A DNA stretch of 64,000 bases from Xanthomonas fragariae (GTDB lineage: Bacteria > Pseudomonadota > Gammaproteobacteria > Xanthomonadales > Xanthomonadaceae): contig NZ_LT853882.1 of assembly GCF_900183975.1 (NCBI RefSeq), forward strand, positions 3,899,501 to 3,963,500, given 5' to 3'. A program made the position numbers and the translations under genes. The notes below the pieces were generated by a model, which saw only the letters and a list, made by a program, of their open reading frames with translations, was not told where the DNA came from and searched no databases. Positions 29,119 through 39,800 of this stretch are shown here, one piece after another. The first letter of the stretch is position 1, and every line of letters starts with the position of its first letter.

Positions 29119-29162
29119 CGCTTGATACAGCACACCGGTAACGCTCCATATGAGACCCGCAA

Positions 29163-30506
29163 TCAGCCGTTGAGCAACCCCAGCACCACCTCGCGAGGCA
29201 ATTTGCCGGTTTCGTTGCGTGGGAGCGCGGCAAGTTTGCGCAGGCGGCGTGGGAGGAAGACGGTGTCGACGCTGAGGCGTAGTGCGTCCAGAATCTGTGC
29301 TTCGTCCAGGCTTGGGGCAACCACCAGTGCGGCGATGCGACCGACCGCCTGACCAGGGTCGGGTGCGAGTTGCACGATGGTACCGTCGACGACGCCGGGA
29401 ATGGCGAGGAGGCGACGGGTGAGATCAGCCAGCGATGCGCGTTTTCCGGCAATTTCCAGCGAATCGGCTTGCCGGCCGCGCACCTGAAAGCGGCCGTCGT
29501 CGGCCACATCCATCCTGTCGGCCAGCAACACTGGCGTGGCCAGATGCGGCGCGTACACCAGGGTGCCGGTCGCCTGCGTCTCAAGACGCACGCCCGGCAG
29601 TGGTGTCCAGACGGCTTCCAGCGCGGTGCGGCGCACAGCGAACACGCAGGTTTCGGTGGAGCCGAACATCTCGCGCACTTCACCGCCAAAACGCGCTTCG
29701 GCAGCGACCGCAATTTCGTGCGCCAGCGGCGCGGTAGCGGACACGATGCCAACCAGCGGCGGCAACCGCACGCCGGATTCGATCAACGCACGCAGATGTA
29801 CTGGTGCAGTCACCAACACGCGAGGTTCGGGGACATCGGCCAGCGCGTGCGCCACATCGTCCGGGAAAAACGGCCGCCCGGCATGCACCGCCAGTGAGGT
29901 CACCATCGGCAGCAGCACCGACAGTTCCATGCCGTACATATGCTGCGGCGGCACCGTGGCGACCACATGCGGCACCGCGTCGGTGTGCGCCCACAGGCTT
30001 TGCAGCGCGACCAGATCCTGGCGCGTGCTGGTTAAGAAACTGCCCCAGGTTTTTGGATTGGGCTGCGGGGTGCCGGTGCTGCCGGAGGTGAAGCCGATCG
30101 CCACCAAAGCATCATCGGCCAACTGTGGAATCGGTCCCTCGGCCTGCGGCAACTCGGCCGGCAGCTGCCAATAGCGTGGCGGTGCCAACTCCAGCGCCAG
30201 ATCGCCCAGGCAATACGCGTCGGCATGGCGCGCCTGCACTTCGCCGACCACAGCCGGTGCGCGCGAGGATGGCAGCAGCGACACCTGACCACGCAGCGCG
30301 CAGGCGTAGAAAGCGACCATGAAGCGGTAGCGGTCTTCACACAGATTCACCGCGTACTGGCCGTCCGGCAATTGCTGGGCCAGACCGTGCACGTGCGCGA
30401 TGAAGGTGGCCAGAGCGACCGACTGCCCCGCGCGCCAGGCCAGCGGCCGGTCAGGCGCGCCAACGGCCATCGGATGGAAAACAGCAGAAGCGGGCAGGCT
30501 GGACAT
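29163..30506 (-). CDS. xanA2: 3-hydroxybenzoate:ACP ligase XanA2
   Basis: 447 residues of an AMP-forming ligase starting MSSLPASAVFHPMAV at 30506; an in-frame extension upstream lacks family features. Key motifs: AMP/ATP loop FTSGSTGTPQPNPK near residue 140, FGSTETC near 300, and the C-terminal lysine segment LPRNETGKLPR. Published work shows that XanA2 activates 3-hydroxybenzoate with ATP and loads it onto XanC, the committed first step of xanthomonadin synthesis. It is transcribed towards xanB2, with only 44 bp between the stop codons. Confidence 0.9.
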   Translation of the reverse strand: MSSLPASAVFHPMAVGAPDRPLAWRAGQSVALATFIAHVHGLAQQLPDGQYAVNLCEDRYRFMVAFYACALRGQVSLLPSSRAPAVVGEVQARHADAYCLGDLALELAPPRYWQLPAELPQAEGPIPQLADDALVAIGFTSGSTGTPQPNPKTWGSFLTSTRQDLVALQSLWAHTDAVPHVVATVPPQHMYGMELSVLLPMVTSLAVHAGRPFFPDDVAHALADVPEPRVLVTAPVHLRALIESGVRLPPLVGIVSATAPLAHEIAVAAEARFGGEVREMFGSTETCVFAVRRTALEAVWTPLPGVRLETQATGTLVYAPHLATPVLLADRMDVADDGRFQVRGRQADSLEIAGKRASLADLTRRLLAIPGVVDGTIVQLAPDPGQAVGRIAALVVAPSLDEAQILDALRLSVDTVFLPRRLRKLAALPRNETGKLPREVVLGLLNG

Positions 30507-31246
30507 GTGAACCGACAGTCGCAAAATCGCGCTAGCTTGGCCGCCACCCGGGCTGCTGGCAAGTCGGGCGGTTTCCGTGTGCGGCGAAGAGCATCTGTCG
30601 AAACGACGACGCAGCTGCCGGGTGGGCACCGCCAGCGTTCGGACGTGTACCGGCGGCGTTTTGCGCGTTCCTTCCACATCCGCCTGGCTAATGCCTGCGA
30701 CGTTTTTGGTCGCCGCTTTCAAAGTGAGTTGGTCAGAGCATCTGCACTGCACTTCTGGCGCGCGTTGTTCGTCGAAGCTGGCACGCCACAACACGCAGCG
30801 TGTGTTATGCGCGCGTCGTCAAACATCCATCGCGTCACGCTCCCTACGTCCCTAAACCCGTCTTCGCATAATTGGCGCAACGCTCCTTGTTCGAACGTGT
30901 GCAATGCGTTCGTAACTCCGAGATGTCGATTAAACGACGCCAAGTCCAAGCGCTGAGCATGTCGATTACGCAGCACGCAGGCGCAACTGTATACGCATCG
31001 CAGTCGGAGAGTTTAAGTATTCATTAGCACACCGTGTTGTCGCAGCGTGGTGCGCCCGCCATGCAGCTGTTTACTGCATCTGCCATCGTTGCCCAGCACA
31101 CCGAATGGCCGGGTTCGCCATTTTCAATGGCTCTGCATTTCGACGAGGCGACATCTATAGCCCACACACATGACCTGTAGCCCAAGCCCGCTGCGTAAGC
31201 GAACTGCTAGGCTTGCCCGCTCTCCATCTGCGTCCGTTCGTTTCCG
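30507..31246. other. Intergenic region upstream of xanA2 and the S9 peptidase gene
   Basis: 740 bp between divergent genes. Short open frames exist on both strands, but none has a credible start or family feature. Visible structure is limited to a short inverted repeat, ACACGC-A-GCGTGT, around 30790-30803. Composition is less GC-rich near 30880-31060 than in the coding regions. Both promoters are probably here; I could not define them. Confidence 0.4.
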
Positions 31247-33616
31247 ATGCCCAGATTGTTGCCGTTGACTCTTTTGCTGGTGGCCGCCACTGCGCATTCG
31301 CAATCGGCCGCACCGCTCACCATCGAACAGGTGATGGCCGACCCGGATTGGATCGGGCCGTCGGTGGAACAGGCTTGGTGGCAGTGGGACGGCAAGCAGG
31401 TGCAATACCTGCTCAAACGCAATGGCAGCCCTGTGCGCGACACCTATCGCCGGAGCACCAGCGGTGCCGCGGCAGAACGCGTGGCCGACAACGCCCGTGC
31501 CGGCCTGGATGCGGCGAACCCTAGCTACGACGCAACCCGGCAACGCATGCTGTTTGCGCGCAATGATGACGTTTTTTTGCGCGATCTGCGCTCCGGTGCG
31601 CTGACTCAGCTGACCCGCAGCAATGAGGTCGAATCGCGCCCGCAGTTCGCCAGCGATGGCGGTGCGATCTGGCGTGCGGGCAACAACTGGTATCACTGGC
31701 GCGCCGATGGCGGCACTGCGCTGGTGGCGGTGGTCAAGGCCGAGCGCGATCCCAACGCCGCGCCCAAAGCCGATGTATTGCGCGATCAGCAACTGGCCAC
31801 CCTGGCCACCTTGCGCCGCGATCGCGAGCAACGCGACGCATTGCGCACGCAGGAAGATGCCTGGCGCCGCGCCGACGCTACCCGCGCGGCGGCGCCGGTC
31901 TATCTCGGCGATGAGGTGGAAATCGTCGACAGCGCGTTGTCGCCCGATGGCCGCCATCTGCTGGTGGTCACCCAGGCCAAGAGTGCCGAAGAAGGCCAGG
32001 CCGGCAAGATGCCCAAGTACGTGACCGAATCCGGTTACGAAGAATTCCAGGAAGTGCGCACCCGCGTCGGCCGCAATGCGCCGGTGGCGCATGCGCTGTG
32101 GCTGGTCGATGTCAGTGCCGGCACGGCAAGATCGCTGTCTTTTGACATGCTGCCGGGCATCGCCACCGATCCGCTGGCGGCGCTGCGCAAAGCGGCCAAG
32201 CGCGATGCGCTCAAGGGCAACCGGGCCGTGCGTGTTGAAAGCGATGGCGACGGCAGCGGGCCGGCGGTGCATTGGAGCGATGACGGCCGCAACGTGGCGG
32301 TCGAAATCCGCGCGGTGGACAACAAGGACCGCTGGATCGCCAGCGTGGATCTGGACAACGCCAGGCTGCAGCCGCGCCATCGCCTGAGCGACAGCGCCTG
32401 GATCAACTGGGACTTCAACGACTTCGGCTGGCTGCCCGACAATCGCACGCTGTGGCTGCTGTCGGAAGAATCCGGCTATTCGCAGCTGTACACGGTGGAA
32501 GGCAACGGTAAGCCACGCCAGCGCACCCGCGGCAAATGGGAAGTGTCGATGCCGGTACCCAACGCCGATGGCAGCGGCATGTTCTTTTTGTGTAATCAGA
32601 AATGGCCAGGTGATTACGAAGTCTGCAAGCTCGATCTGCGCACAGATCAAACCACTGAAGTCACCGCCTTGAATGGCGTGGAAGGCTTCAGCCTGTCGCC
32701 GAACGGGCAGCAGTTGCTGGTGCGCTATTCCGGCAGTTATCTGCCGGCGCAGCTGGCGGTGGTGCCGGCAACCGGCGGCCAGGCCACGGTGCTCACCGAC
32801 ACGCGCACGCCGGCGTTCAAGGCGCAAGCGTGGATCGCGCCGCAGTACGTGCAAGTGCCGTCCAAACACGGTGCCGGCACGGTGTGGGGCAAGTATTACG
32901 GCCCGAAAAATCCCGAGCCCGGCAAACAGTATCCGATCGTGATGTTCGTGCACGGCGCCGGTTATCTGCAGAACGTATCGGAGCGCTACACGCCGTATTT
33001 CCGCGAGCAGATGTTCCACAACCTGCTGGTGCAGCAGGGCTACATCGTGCTCGATCTGGACTACCGCGCCTCGGAAGGCTACGGCCGCGATTGGCGTACC
33101 GCGATCTACCGCAACATGGGTCACCCCGAGCTGGAAGACTATCTGGACGGTCTGGACTGGCTGGCCACGCAGAAGCAGGGCGACCGCACGCGCGCCGGCA
33201 TCTACGGCGGCTCGTACGGCGGCTTCATGACCTACATGGCGCTGTTCCGCAGCCCCGGCACGTTCAAGGCCGGTGCGGCGCTGCGTCCGGTCGGTGACTG
33301 GATGCAGTACAACCACGAATACACCTCCAATATCCTCAACACGCCCGAGCTCGACCCGGAGGCGTACAAGACCTCTTCGCCGATCAACTACGCCGACGGG
33401 TTGCGCGACCATCTGCTGATCGCGCACGGCATGCTCGACGACAACGTGTTCTTCAAGGACTCGGTCGACATGACGCAGAAGCTGATGGAGCTGCACAAGG
33501 ACAACTGGCAGATGGCGGCATATCCGCTGGAACGCCACGGCTTCACGCGTGCCGATTCGTGGCTGGACGAGTACAAGCGCATCCTCAAGCTGTTCAACGA
33601 GCAGGTGAAGCCGTAA
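31247..33616 (+). CDS. S9-family prolyl oligopeptidase/dipeptidyl peptidase IV-like, exported
   Basis: 789 residues with a signal peptide (MPRLLPLTLLLVAATAHSQS). The middle is a beta-propeller (DPP4_N type) and the C-terminal 250 residues an alpha/beta hydrolase. Catalytic residues are recognisable: the nucleophile Ser in YGGSYGGF (about residue 656), Asp in HGMLDDNVFF (about 731), and His in ERHGFTR (about 765). It should cut peptides after proline or alanine in the periplasm or outside the cell. Monocistronic as far as can be seen. Confidence 0.9.
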   Translation: MPRLLPLTLLLVAATAHSQSAAPLTIEQVMADPDWIGPSVEQAWWQWDGKQVQYLLKRNGSPVRDTYRRSTSGAAAERVADNARAGLDAANPSYDATRQRMLFARNDDVFLRDLRSGALTQLTRSNEVESRPQFASDGGAIWRAGNNWYHWRADGGTALVAVVKAERDPNAAPKADVLRDQQLATLATLRRDREQRDALRTQEDAWRRADATRAAAPVYLGDEVEIVDSALSPDGRHLLVVTQAKSAEEGQAGKMPKYVTESGYEEFQEVRTRVGRNAPVAHALWLVDVSAGTARSLSFDMLPGIATDPLAALRKAAKRDALKGNRAVRVESDGDGSGPAVHWSDDGRNVAVEIRAVDNKDRWIASVDLDNARLQPRHRLSDSAWINWDFNDFGWLPDNRTLWLLSEESGYSQLYTVEGNGKPRQRTRGKWEVSMPVPNADGSGMFFLCNQKWPGDYEVCKLDLRTDQTTEVTALNGVEGFSLSPNGQQLLVRYSGSYLPAQLAVVPATGGQATVLTDTRTPAFKAQAWIAPQYVQVPSKHGAGTVWGKYYGPKNPEPGKQYPIVMFVHGAGYLQNVSERYTPYFREQMFHNLLVQQGYIVLDLDYRASEGYGRDWRTAIYRNMGHPELEDYLDGLDWLATQKQGDRTRAGIYGGSYGGFMTYMALFRSPGTFKAGAALRPVGDWMQYNHEYTSNILNTPELDPEAYKTSSPINYADGLRDHLLIAHGMLDDNVFFKDSVDMTQKLMELHKDNWQMAAYPLERHGFTRADSWLDEYKRILKLFNEQVKP

Positions 33617-33944
33617 GGCTGGCGGTGACGGTGGGGTGATGCGCGGTGCAGGCTTTGGCCGTGCCGATGCGACGACAACGGAGCCTGCCGCGGCGCATCC
33701 ATCGTGCCGCGCATGGCGACAAGCTGCGGGTGCGACCGCACGCAAGGTGGCACGCATCGCCTCATCGCGTGACAGCATGCGTCGCACTCACCTCAACCTA
33801 CGCATCTGGCTCTAAGCTTGTTGCAGGACCCGCGGATCGCTGGCGCATTGCGCTTGCCCCTGCACCGGTCCACCGCCTGACCGGTGCGCCGCCGACACAG
33901 CGGCAGCCTTCCACTCACCGACCGGCGCGCACAAGGTAGATGCG
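33617..33944. other. Intergenic region, no gene seen
   Basis: 328 bp between the peptidase and the next gene. I see no credible reading frame, RNA or repeat. AAGG at 33933-33936 is the likely ribosome binding site of the downstream gene. Confidence 0.4.
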
Positions 33945-34661
33945 ATGGGCCTGTGGGACCGTTTATTTGGACGCAAGACCGCAGCGGCGAAGCCGCCGCG
34001 CACGGAACCGGCAGCAGCGCCCTCGCCTACCGCGGACGATGCGGAAGCTTCCGTGGATATCGACCCCGCATTGCAGCCGGCGCTGGCAGCTTTTCAGCGT
34101 GGCGATCATGTGGGTGCCTACAACGCCGCCCAGGCACAGCTGCAGGTCGGTGCCGAGGCGCAACGCTTGTGCGCCCTGGCATTGAGCGCGCTGGACCGGT
34201 ATCGCGAGGCGTATCCGCACTGGCTGGCGCTGTACGCGCTGGAGCCCACCGCGCACAACGCGCTGCAATTGGCGAGCACCTCGGTAATGTGCAACGAGAT
34301 CGATCGTGGCGAACAGTGGCTGTTGACCTTCGACGATCTGAACGCACAGGAACGCTCGACCTCGCCGGCCACGGCGCGTACCAGTTTCCTCACCGCGCTG
34401 ACCCGCGCCGGCCACGGAGCGCATGCGCTGCCGCACCTGGAGTGGTTGCGCGAGGCATACGCAGGAATGTCGATCACCGACGGTCATTTCCTGTACGTGC
34501 GCGGGCTGCCGTTTCTGGAGGCGTTTCTTGAGCGCAGCACGCCGTTGTTGCGCCAGTGCCTGCCGGCCGATGCGCTGCCCGGTTGGTACGCACAACTGCA
34601 ACCGTCGCTGGATCCTCCGGGCCAGGCCGCGGTGGCCGCACATATCGCGTCGCTGCAATGA
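33945..34661 (+). CDS. Unknown protein with TPR-like helical region
   Basis: 238 residues, ATG at 33945 after AAGG. It begins MGLWDRLFGRKTAAAKPP, a basic amphipathic start followed by a Pro/Ala-rich linker. The rest is helical with tetratricopeptide-like spacing (LQPALAAFQRGDHVGAYNAA, RYREAYPHWLALYALEPTA, AHNALQLASTSVMCNE). No catalytic motif or membrane segment. Its stop overlaps the next gene's start (ATGA), so the two are coupled. Function unknown; a protein-binding scaffold is plausible. Confidence 0.65.
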   Translation: MGLWDRLFGRKTAAAKPPRTEPAAAPSPTADDAEASVDIDPALQPALAAFQRGDHVGAYNAAQAQLQVGAEAQRLCALALSALDRYREAYPHWLALYALEPTAHNALQLASTSVMCNEIDRGEQWLLTFDDLNAQERSTSPATARTSFLTALTRAGHGAHALPHLEWLREAYAGMSITDGHFLYVRGLPFLEAFLERSTPLLRQCLPADALPGWYAQLQPSLDPPGQAAVAAHIASLQ

Positions 34662-35284
34662 GCACGGCAGCCGCCGCGTCCTCACGACCACGCGGCGGCT
34701 TCGTCACGCCGCTGGCGTGGGTGTCGTTGTTGCTGGGGGTGGTCAGTGCGATGGCCAATCTGCTGCAGATCGCAATGCTCGCGCTGATGCCAGACGCCGC
34801 GTCGCTGCTGCCGGAGGGGATCGTCCTGCCGGCGTCATGGCAGTGGCTGATCGATCATGCGTTGTCGTTGTCGGTTGTGGGTGTGGTGCTGTCGGCCGCC
34901 TTTGCGTGGTTGAGCTGGGCCTTGCTGCAGCGACGCGAATGGGCGCGGGTGGGGTTCGTGGCGGTGTTGCTGGCGACAGGGCTACTCAATTTCGGCGGGC
35001 TGGCGTTGATCGGGCCGTTGTTTGAAGGTGTGCAGGCGCTGTTGCCGGCCGATGTGCTGCACAGCCCCGAGTGGCCGCAGATGCAGGCACGTCTGCACGC
35101 GACCCGCCAGGCTGCGTTGCTGTTGACCGGTTTGGGCGCCTTGGCAATCGGCTGCGTGCATGCGGCGCTGGCATGGCGGTTGTGTACGCCTGCCGTGCGC
35201 GCGGAGTTTGCGTCGTCGGGCCCGCATCAAAAGCGGCTAACAAAACGTAGCGAGCAGTCGCCAGGTGAGTGCGGACGGGGCTGA
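34658..35284 (+). CDS. Unknown four-helix membrane protein, C terminus supplied by a repeat
   Basis: 208 residues with four likely membrane helices (LAWVSLLLGVVSAMANLLQI, LSLSVVGVVLSAAFAWLSWA, VGFVAVLLATGLLNFGGLAL, AALLLTGLGALAIGCVHAAL). The ATG at 34658 overlaps the upstream stop. The last 18 or so residues, ending GECGRG, are read from the MITE-like repeat that starts at 35231, so the original C terminus has been replaced. The protein otherwise looks intact. Function unknown. Confidence 0.6.
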   Translation: MSTAAAASSRPRGGFVTPLAWVSLLLGVVSAMANLLQIAMLALMPDAASLLPEGIVLPASWQWLIDHALSLSVVGVVLSAAFAWLSWALLQRREWARVGFVAVLLATGLLNFGGLALIGPLFEGVQALLPADVLHSPEWPQMQARLHATRQAALLLTGLGALAIGCVHAALAWRLCTPAVRAEFASSGPHQKRLTKRSEQSPGECGRG

Positions 35285-35372
35285 GCAACCGCAGAGTGCA
35301 CGTGGTACATGCCGATTCCGGGCACCGGCCGCGCCAGTCTGGCGGTGAGCGCAATCGTTTTGTTAGCCCCTC
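35231..35372. repeat. MITE-like repeat, most complete copy (M1)
   Basis: A 142-bp element with terminal inverted repeats AAGCGGCTAACAAAACG (left) and AGGGGCTAACAAAACG (right, complement). Its interior, including GTAGCGAGCAGTCGCCAGG and GCACCGGCCGCGCCAG, recurs at 42.2 and 62.5 kb. The termini match those of the IS5-family element at 60208-61072, so a non-autonomous derivative is likely. No coding capacity of its own; it supplies the end of the upstream reading frame. Confidence 0.8.
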
Positions 35373-35574
35373 TTAAGCGTTTGCTGAGGTTAGTGGCGTT
35401 GGGTACGGACGGCCTAGACGGCGCACCACTTCAAGACGTCGAGATTGCGAGCCTTAGCGTCGTTTGGCTGCCCCGAGCCTTGTAGGTCGAGGGCGCTGTG
35501 GCTACGCGAAGCATTGTCTCGCCCTGCGACGAACTAGCGCAATGGGACGCACGCACCGTGTGCGATGCACGGCT

Positions 35575-36486
<912 letters not shown>

Positions 36487-36637
36487 GCTTGTCGATTAAA
36501 TATACAGAATTGAATTAAACGCCGTACTGAGTAAGCGAGTTAATCGCGCCTGTGTAAATTTGTAATTGCCAGCGCGGCCAATGTATTCGGCCATTCGACG
36601 GATGTCTGACGCTACATTGCGAGAAAATTCAGGACTA

Positions 36638-36678
36638 AAAATAAAAAGCCCCGCAGACCAGGGGGAGGTCGGCGGGGC
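36638..36678 (-). terminator. Rho-independent terminator of the sX13 RNA
   Basis: A 12-bp GC-rich stem (GCCCCGCAGACC and its complement, one mismatch) with a 7-base loop, followed on the minus strand by TTTTTATTTTT. It doubles as the third hairpin of the RNA. Confidence 0.85.
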
Positions 36679-36762
36679 CAGGGAACGGAAACTTGGGGAG
36701 GAGTTTCCGTTCCGAGATCTGCTCCAGGGGATGGGAGAGATCTAGCGACAGGCGTTGCGCCC
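36638..36762 (-). ncRNA. sX13: Small regulatory RNA sX13
   Basis: Between hemF and polA lie three consecutive hairpins which on the minus strand expose C-rich loops. SL1 has AGATCT arms (36715-36743), SL2 a perfect 12-bp stem (36682-36713) with loop CCTCCCCA, and SL3 a 12-bp stem (36648-36678) with a TCCCCCT loop and a T-rich tail. This three-loop, C-rich layout beside polA is that of sX13, the abundant Hfq-independent virulence sRNA described in Xanthomonas, which pairs with G-rich (4G) mRNA sites. TATAT at 36771-36775 is a plausible -10 box. Exact ends are estimated; identity rests on recalled structure and locus. Confidence 0.8.
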
Positions 36763-36915
36763 GTCGAGCGATATAACAACATTCTCTACATTGATGGATC
36801 GTGAAGATAACTGTTAAAGATCTGCAGAATTTAGCGATTATTCATGCCATCTATATTTGCTGAATTCTTACCCTGTCAGGTCTGCACATCCAGCATCTCA
36901 GAGCGATTTGCTGCG

Positions 36916-39723
36916 TCAGTGGGCTTGGTCCCAGTTAACGCCAACACCGGAATCGACTACAAGCGGGACACGCAACTCGGCGGCCGACGACATCCGCGTG
37001 GTGACCTCACTCAGCAGCGTGTCGACAAAATCGGCATCGGCCTCAAATACCAGTTCATCGTGCACTTGCAGAATCATCAACGCGCGCTCGGCGTGGCCGG
37101 CGATCCAGCCATCCACGCTGACCATGGCGCGCTTGATGATGTCGGCGGCGGTGCCCTGCATCGGCGCGTTGATGGCCGCGCGCTCGGCGCCGGCGCGCTG
37201 GCCCTGGCTGCCGGCGTTGATGAAGTCCAGGTATAGCCGGCGGCCGAACACCGTTTCCACGTAGCCCTTGTCGCGCGCCTGCTGGCGGGTGGTTTCCATG
37301 AAATCGCGCACGCCCGGGTAGCGGCTGAAATACAGCGCGATGTAGTCCTGCGCCTCGCCACGACCGATGCCAAGTTGCCGGGCCAGGCCGAACGCGCTCA
37401 TGCCGTACATCAGGCCGAAATTGATCGCCTTGGCGGCGCGGCGCTCATCAACGCTGACGGTGTCGATCGTGCGGCCGAACACTTCCGCTGCAGTGGCGCG
37501 GTGCACGTCGGCGCCGGACTCGAACGCGCCTACCAGCCCAGGGTCGCCGGACAGGTGCGCCATGATGCGTAGTTCGATCTGCGAGTAGTCGCAGGCGATC
37601 AGCTTGCGCCCGGCCGGGGCGACGAAGGCACGGCGGATGCGGCGGCCGTCTTCGGTGCGGATCGGGATGTTCTGCAGATTCGGATCGGACGAGGACAAAC
37701 GCCCGGTCGCGGCACCGGCCTGGTGGTAGCTGGTGTGCACCCGCCCGGACTGCGGGTGGATCATTTCCGGCAGCTTGTCGGTGTAGGTGCTGCGCAGCTT
37801 GGTCAGGCCGCGGTACTCCAGGATCACCCGCGGCAGCGCGTGTTGGTCGGCGATGGCTTCCAGCGCTTCTTCGTTGGTCGAGGGCTGGCCCTTGGGCGTC
37901 TTGATCACGGCCGGTAGCTTGAGCTCATCGAACAACAACGCCTGCAGCTGTTTGGGAGAATCCATGTTGAAGGTGCGCCCGGCCAGCTCGGTGGCCTTTT
38001 GCTGAGCGGCGAGCATGCGCTTGGACAGGTCGGCGCTTTGCCGGCGCAGTTCGGCTGCGTCCACACACACGCCGTTGGCCTCGATACGCGCCAGCACTTC
38101 CACTAGCGGGATCTCGATGTCGCGATAGACGCGCTCCAGCCCCGGCTCGGCAGCCAGCTTGGGGCCGAGCACGTGGTGCAGGCGCAGGGTGATGTCGGCA
38201 TCTTCGGCGGCGTAGCGGGTGGCGTCGTCCAGGCTGATCTGCGCGAACGGGATCTGCTTGGTGCCCTTGCCGCAGACGTCTTCGTATTTGACGGTGTCAT
38301 AGCCCAGATAGCGCTTGGCCAGGCTATCCAAGTCGTGGCGGGCGCTCCCGGAATTGAGCACAAAGCTCTCCAGCAAGGTGTCCTCGCTGTAGCCGGCCAG
38401 GGCGATGCCGTGGCGGCGCATCACGTGCAGATCGTACTTGCCGTGCTGGCCGAGCTTGCGCACGGCAGGGTCGGTGAGCAACGGCGCCAGCTGGGCCAGC
38501 GCCTGGGTGCGGTCGAGCTGGGCCGGGACGCCGGGGAAGGTGTGGCCGAACGGCAGATACGCTGCCTGGCCGGGCTCGGCGGCCACGCTCAGGCCGATCA
38601 GATCGGCCTGCAACGGGTCCAGGCTGTCGGTTTCGGTATCAAAGGCGAACTCGCCTGTGGCGCGCAGACGCGCAATCCAGCTGTCGAGCTGTTCCTGGGT
38701 CAGGATGGTGTCGTACTGCCCGGGTGCGGACAGCGCGGGGTCCATTTCCACCGGCGGGCTGACCGGGCCGGACACGAAGCCGGTGCCGCGCGCGCGACCG
38801 GGCTCGGTACGGGCACTGGCTGCGGCTGCGGCAGCGCCCAGCGCCATCGGCTCGATCGACAGACCGGCCTGAGCTGCAGCGCCGCCGAGTTCGCGTAGCG
38901 CTTGAGTGAAGCCGTGGCGTGCGTACAGCACCGCCAGCGTTTCGGCATTGGGCTCGCGCAGATCCAGCGCGCGCGGGCCGCTGGCCAGCGTCACGTCGGT
39001 CTTGATGGTGACCAGCTCGCGATTGAGCGGCAGGCGTGGCAGCGCGGCGCGCAGGTTCTCGCCGATCTTGCCCTTGATCTTGTCGGCGTTGGCGATCACG
39101 CCATCAAGCGAGTCGTATTCGGCAAGCCACTTGACGGCGGTCTTGGGGCCGCACTTCTCCACGCCGGGCACGTTGTCGACGGTGTCGCCCATCAGCGCCA
39201 GCAGGTCGACGATCTGGTTCGGGCGCACGCCGAACTTGGCGATCACCGCCTCGGCCGAATCCATGCGGCTGCCGCTCATGGTGTTGACCAGTTCGATGCC
39301 CGGGCGCACCAGCTGTGCGAAGTCCTTATCGCCGGTGGAGATGGTGACGCTCAAGCCATCGGCGGCGGCCTGCAGGGCCAGCGTACCGATCACATCGTCG
39401 GCTTCCACGCCATCGATGCGCAAGATGTCGATGCCCAACGCATGCACGATGTCGCACATCGGCTGCATCTGCGCGCGCAGGTCATCGGGCATCGAGGGGC
39501 GATTGGCTTTGTAATCGGCATACAAGTCGTCACGAAACGTCTTGCCTGGCGCATCCACCACGAACGCGATGTAGGCCGGGCGTTCCTTCAAGGTGGCGCG
39601 CAGCATGTTGACCACGCCGAACAATGCACCAGTGGGCTCGCCCTGGGCATTGGTCAGCGGCGGAAGCGCGTGGAACGCGCGATACAGGTAACTGGACCCG
39701 TCGATCAGGACTAATCTGCTCAT
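36916..39723 (-). CDS. polA: DNA polymerase I
   Basis: 935 residues with all three domains. The 5'-3' exonuclease (about 1-290) has DGSSYLYRAFHA and ADDVIGTLA. The 3'-5' proofreading exonuclease (about 340-520) retains its DxE motif (FAFDTETDSLD). The polymerase has motif A DYSQIELRIMAHLSGD, motif B RRAAKAINFGLMYGMSAFG and motif C QVHDELVFE. It fills gaps and removes RNA primers during replication and repair. The sX13 RNA lies just downstream on the same strand, and a DUF2782 gene is divergent. Confidence 0.98.
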   Translation of the reverse strand: MSRLVLIDGSSYLYRAFHALPPLTNAQGEPTGALFGVVNMLRATLKERPAYIAFVVDAPGKTFRDDLYADYKANRPSMPDDLRAQMQPMCDIVHALGIDILRIDGVEADDVIGTLALQAAADGLSVTISTGDKDFAQLVRPGIELVNTMSGSRMDSAEAVIAKFGVRPNQIVDLLALMGDTVDNVPGVEKCGPKTAVKWLAEYDSLDGVIANADKIKGKIGENLRAALPRLPLNRELVTIKTDVTLASGPRALDLREPNAETLAVLYARHGFTQALRELGGAAAQAGLSIEPMALGAAAAAASARTEPGRARGTGFVSGPVSPPVEMDPALSAPGQYDTILTQEQLDSWIARLRATGEFAFDTETDSLDPLQADLIGLSVAAEPGQAAYLPFGHTFPGVPAQLDRTQALAQLAPLLTDPAVRKLGQHGKYDLHVMRRHGIALAGYSEDTLLESFVLNSGSARHDLDSLAKRYLGYDTVKYEDVCGKGTKQIPFAQISLDDATRYAAEDADITLRLHHVLGPKLAAEPGLERVYRDIEIPLVEVLARIEANGVCVDAAELRRQSADLSKRMLAAQQKATELAGRTFNMDSPKQLQALLFDELKLPAVIKTPKGQPSTNEEALEAIADQHALPRVILEYRGLTKLRSTYTDKLPEMIHPQSGRVHTSYHQAGAATGRLSSSDPNLQNIPIRTEDGRRIRRAFVAPAGRKLIACDYSQIELRIMAHLSGDPGLVGAFESGADVHRATAAEVFGRTIDTVSVDERRAAKAINFGLMYGMSAFGLARQLGIGRGEAQDYIALYFSRYPGVRDFMETTRQQARDKGYVETVFGRRLYLDFINAGSQGQRAGAERAAINAPMQGTAADIIKRAMVSVDGWIAGHAERALMILQVHDELVFEADADFVDTLLSEVTTRMSSAAELRVPLVVDSGVGVNWDQAH

Positions 39724-39800
39724 GCGCCAATTCTACGCTGCACGCCCAAGCCGCACCGCCCAGCGCATACTGGCCGGCGACCTGGAACGGACAAACGACG

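Noticed and set aside
30507..30794. Longer N terminus for XanA2
   Set aside because: The extra residues are Arg/Thr-rich without ligase features, and the known protein begins near MSSLPAS.
30507..31246. Small coding regions upstream of xanA2
   Set aside because: Frames on both strands have no ribosome binding site or conserved feature and differ from neighbouring codon use.
31124..33787. Open frame of 887 codons opposite the S9 peptidase
   Set aside because: Mirror of a long plus-strand gene with clear catalytic motifs; the antisense product has no recognisable domain.
36844..37264. Plus-strand frames near the end of polA
   Set aside because: They lie over the 3' end of polA on the opposite strand and carry no family feature.
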